Source: Solitalea lacus (GTDB lineage Bacteria; Bacteroidota; Bacteroidia; Sphingobacteriales; Sphingobacteriaceae). From it: a stretch of DNA of 64,000 nt. Below, piece by piece: positions 62,639 through 64,000 of the stretch. How positions within the stretch are numbered: the stretch's first letter is position 1; each line of letters opens with the position of its first letter. The notes beneath the pieces were generated by a model. It had not been told where the DNA came from. It worked only from the letters and a program-made list of their open reading frames with translations, and did no database searches. The DNA is taken from positions 3,584,200 to 3,648,199 of the forward strand of contig NZ_CP091740.1 in NCBI RefSeq assembly GCF_022014595.1, written 5' to 3'. The translations under genes and the position numbers were made by a program.

Positions 62639-64000
62639 ACCCAGATTACGCAATAAGAATTTTCTAATGCGTAGCAATAGGAAAAAATGGATAAATTGCC
62701 TTAATGGAATTAGAAATTGGCTATACAGACAAGGAACTGACGCCCTGGGGCGGGATGGTTTTGCTTCGCAAAATGCTCGACAAGATCGGATTTGGCCAAA
62801 AGCTCACCGAGTGTGCTGATTTGCCGCAGCCGGGTTCTAATCGGGGATATGATGCAAAAACGATCATTGAATCCTTTATGGTCAGTGTGTGGTGTGGGGC
62901 CAATCGGTTTCTGCATACCGAAGTTACCCGTCACGATGCTGCCTTGGCTAAGATATTTGAGTGGAGGCGCACACCCGGTCAAGACACCCATAAGCGTTTT
63001 TTTGCCAAATTTAACCAGGCCATGAACCAACGGGTGAGTTGCCAACTGTATAGTTGGTTGTTTGAACAAGTACCGTTTGATAACTATACCTTGGATTGTG
63101 ATTCGTCCATATTGACCCGCTACGGAACCGCTCAGCAGGGGGCCTGCAAAGGGTACAATCCGGTAAAGCCCGGCCGGATGTCGCACCATCCCTTAATGGC
63201 GTTTGTTGCCGATGTGAAGATGGTGGCCAATTTTTGGTTGCGCAGCGGCAACAGCAGTGCATCGGAAGGTTTTGTTCCTTTTCTGGAAGACACCCTTGAG
63301 AAACTGAAATCAAAGACGGTCAGTCTGATCCGCTTGGATAGCGGTTTCTACTCAAAGGGGGTGATGGAGTATCTGGAAGAAAAGCAACTGAATTATGTCA
63401 TTGCTGCCCGATTTTATGAGCCCATCCAAACCCACATTTCTTCTTTGCAAACCTGGCTAAAACTGGATGAAGGCATTGAAATCAGTGAGATGAAGTACCA
63501 AAGCCCGCTTTGGGATCAACCTCGAAGGATGGTAGTGGTGAGGCAACGCTTGAAAGACAGGCCACAGGCTACGGGAAAAACCCTTCGGTTATTTGCTGAA
63601 GATGAACTGTACAATCAGTACCGATACAGCTGTTACGTCACTAATCTAAGCCTGTCCGGGGCAGAAGTGTGGCGTTTGTACCGCGGCAGGGCAGATGCGG
63701 AAAACAGGATCAAAGAACTGAAATACGACTTTGGGTTGGATAGTTTTAACCTAAAACAGTTTTTTGGTACAGAAGCCGCCCTCAACTTTGCCATGATTGC
63801 CTATAATCTCATGGCCATTTTCAGGCAATTTATCCTGCAAAGCAAGGTGCAGCACACACTCTCTACATTACGATATAAAACTTTTGCCATTGGAGCCTAT
63901 TTTGAGCAGGATGGAGATCGGATGATACTCAAAATGGCCTTACATCTTAAACGACGGGAATGGTTCACCGGACTTTGGGCACATGCCAAATCATTCCAAC
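62639..64000 (+). mobile_element. IS1380-family element, right part outside window
   Basis: The coding region is a IS1380-type transposase. The likely left end is CCCAGATTACGCAATAAGAA from 62640, about 65 bases before the gene. The right end is beyond the window. The 130 bases between it and the T9SS gene hold only that gene's promoter region. Confidence 0.65.
62704..64000 (+). CDS. IS1380-family DDE transposase, 3' truncated by window edge
   Basis: An open frame of 432 codons runs from the ATG at 62704 off the right edge; an in-frame TAA at 62692 fixes the upstream limit. It encodes TPWGGMVLLRKMLDKIG, the first catalytic Asp in YTLDCDSSILTRYG, the second in SLIRLDSGFYSKG, and the Glu in YRGRADAENRIKELKYDFG. 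That DDE order is typical of IS1380. The late NFAMIAYNLMAIFRQF is also conserved. It appears intact as far as seen. Confidence 0.9.
   Translation, partial: MELEIGYTDKELTPWGGMVLLRKMLDKIGFGQKLTECADLPQPGSNRGYDAKTIIESFMVSVWCGANRFLHTEVTRHDAALAKIFEWRRTPGQDTHKRFFAKFNQAMNQRVSCQLYSWLFEQVPFDNYTLDCDSSILTRYGTAQQGACKGYNPVKPGRMSHHPLMAFVADVKMVANFWLRSGNSSASEGFVPFLEDTLEKLKSKTVSLIRLDSGFYSKGVMEYLEEKQLNYVIAARFYEPIQTHISSLQTWLKLDEGIEISEMKYQSPLWDQPRRMVVVRQRLKDRPQATGKTLRLFAEDELYNQYRYSCYVTNLSLSGAEVWRLYRGRADAENRIKELKYDFGLDSFNLKQFFGTEAALNFAMIAYNLMAIFRQFILQSKVQHTLSTLRYKTFAIGAYFEQDGDRMILKMALHLKRREWFTGLWAHAKSFQ

Noticed and set aside
62710-63189. 159-residue minus-strand frame
   Set aside because: It is antisense to the IS1380-type transposase, whose catalytic motifs are clear on the plus strand.

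Overview
The window comes from a Bacteroidota chromosome, most likely a Sphingobacteriales relative. The evidence is a SusC/SusD pair with its own ECF sigma factor and FecR anti-sigma, a type IX secretion (T9SS) type-B sorting domain, the long form of IspG, a HemC-HemD fusion, ParC/ParE, DUF4369/TlpA-type thiol proteins, AT-rich DNA and almost no Shine-Dalgarno sites.

Positions 1-41,400 are mostly ordinary chromosome. An IS66-type element is cut by the left edge. A minus-strand heme cluster follows (hemA, hemCD, hemB, hemL, a two-component pair, hemE, hemJ). Next come ispG, a PspC protein, a short-chain dehydrogenase, an MlaE/MlaF lipid transporter pair, a methyltransferase, a lipoprotein, a D-aminoacylase, small membrane proteins, parC/parE, a lipocalin-like protein, cysE-cysM, a DUF1345 protein, an aldo/keto reductase, yjdM and a second methyltransferase. 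Positions 30.3-41.3 kb hold a SusC/SusD transport locus that carries three thioredoxin-fold proteins where polysaccharide loci usually carry glycosidases. It is headed by sigma factor and FecR. Two decayed copies of a thioredoxin-gene 3' end lie beside it.

Positions 42.1-58.6 kb are the most unusual part. I read them as an integron-like gene-cassette array on the minus strand. A 541-residue tyrosine recombinase (56930-58555) has three N-terminal HARP-like repeats and lacks the extra insertion of classical IntI integrases. Downstream of it is an attI-like GTTAGGC core, then short, mostly single-gene cassettes, nearly all separated by attC-like sites (outer AAC...GTT cores, inner arms, long imperfect stem). 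The cassettes encode two small membrane or lipoproteins, another membrane protein, a RloA/RloB-like ATPase pair (candidate anti-phage system), an APH-fold kinase, a pair of small unknown proteins and a CDF metal transporter. In some cassettes the gene's stop or start codon lies inside the site core, as in integrons. The array ends at a strong terminator (42.0 kb).

Two IS110-family elements sit inside attC-like sites, and two IS91-like elements carrying their own tyrosine recombinase gene sit exactly between GTTGAAC and GTTCAAC cores. So the sites appear to attract mobile DNA. An IS1182 remnant marks the left border and a 35-base tRNA 3' fragment marks the right.

Positions 58.9-64.0 kb hold a 1212-residue PKD-repeat T9SS cargo protein and a partial IS1380-family transposase running off the right edge. 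No intact tRNA, rRNA or CRISPR array is visible.
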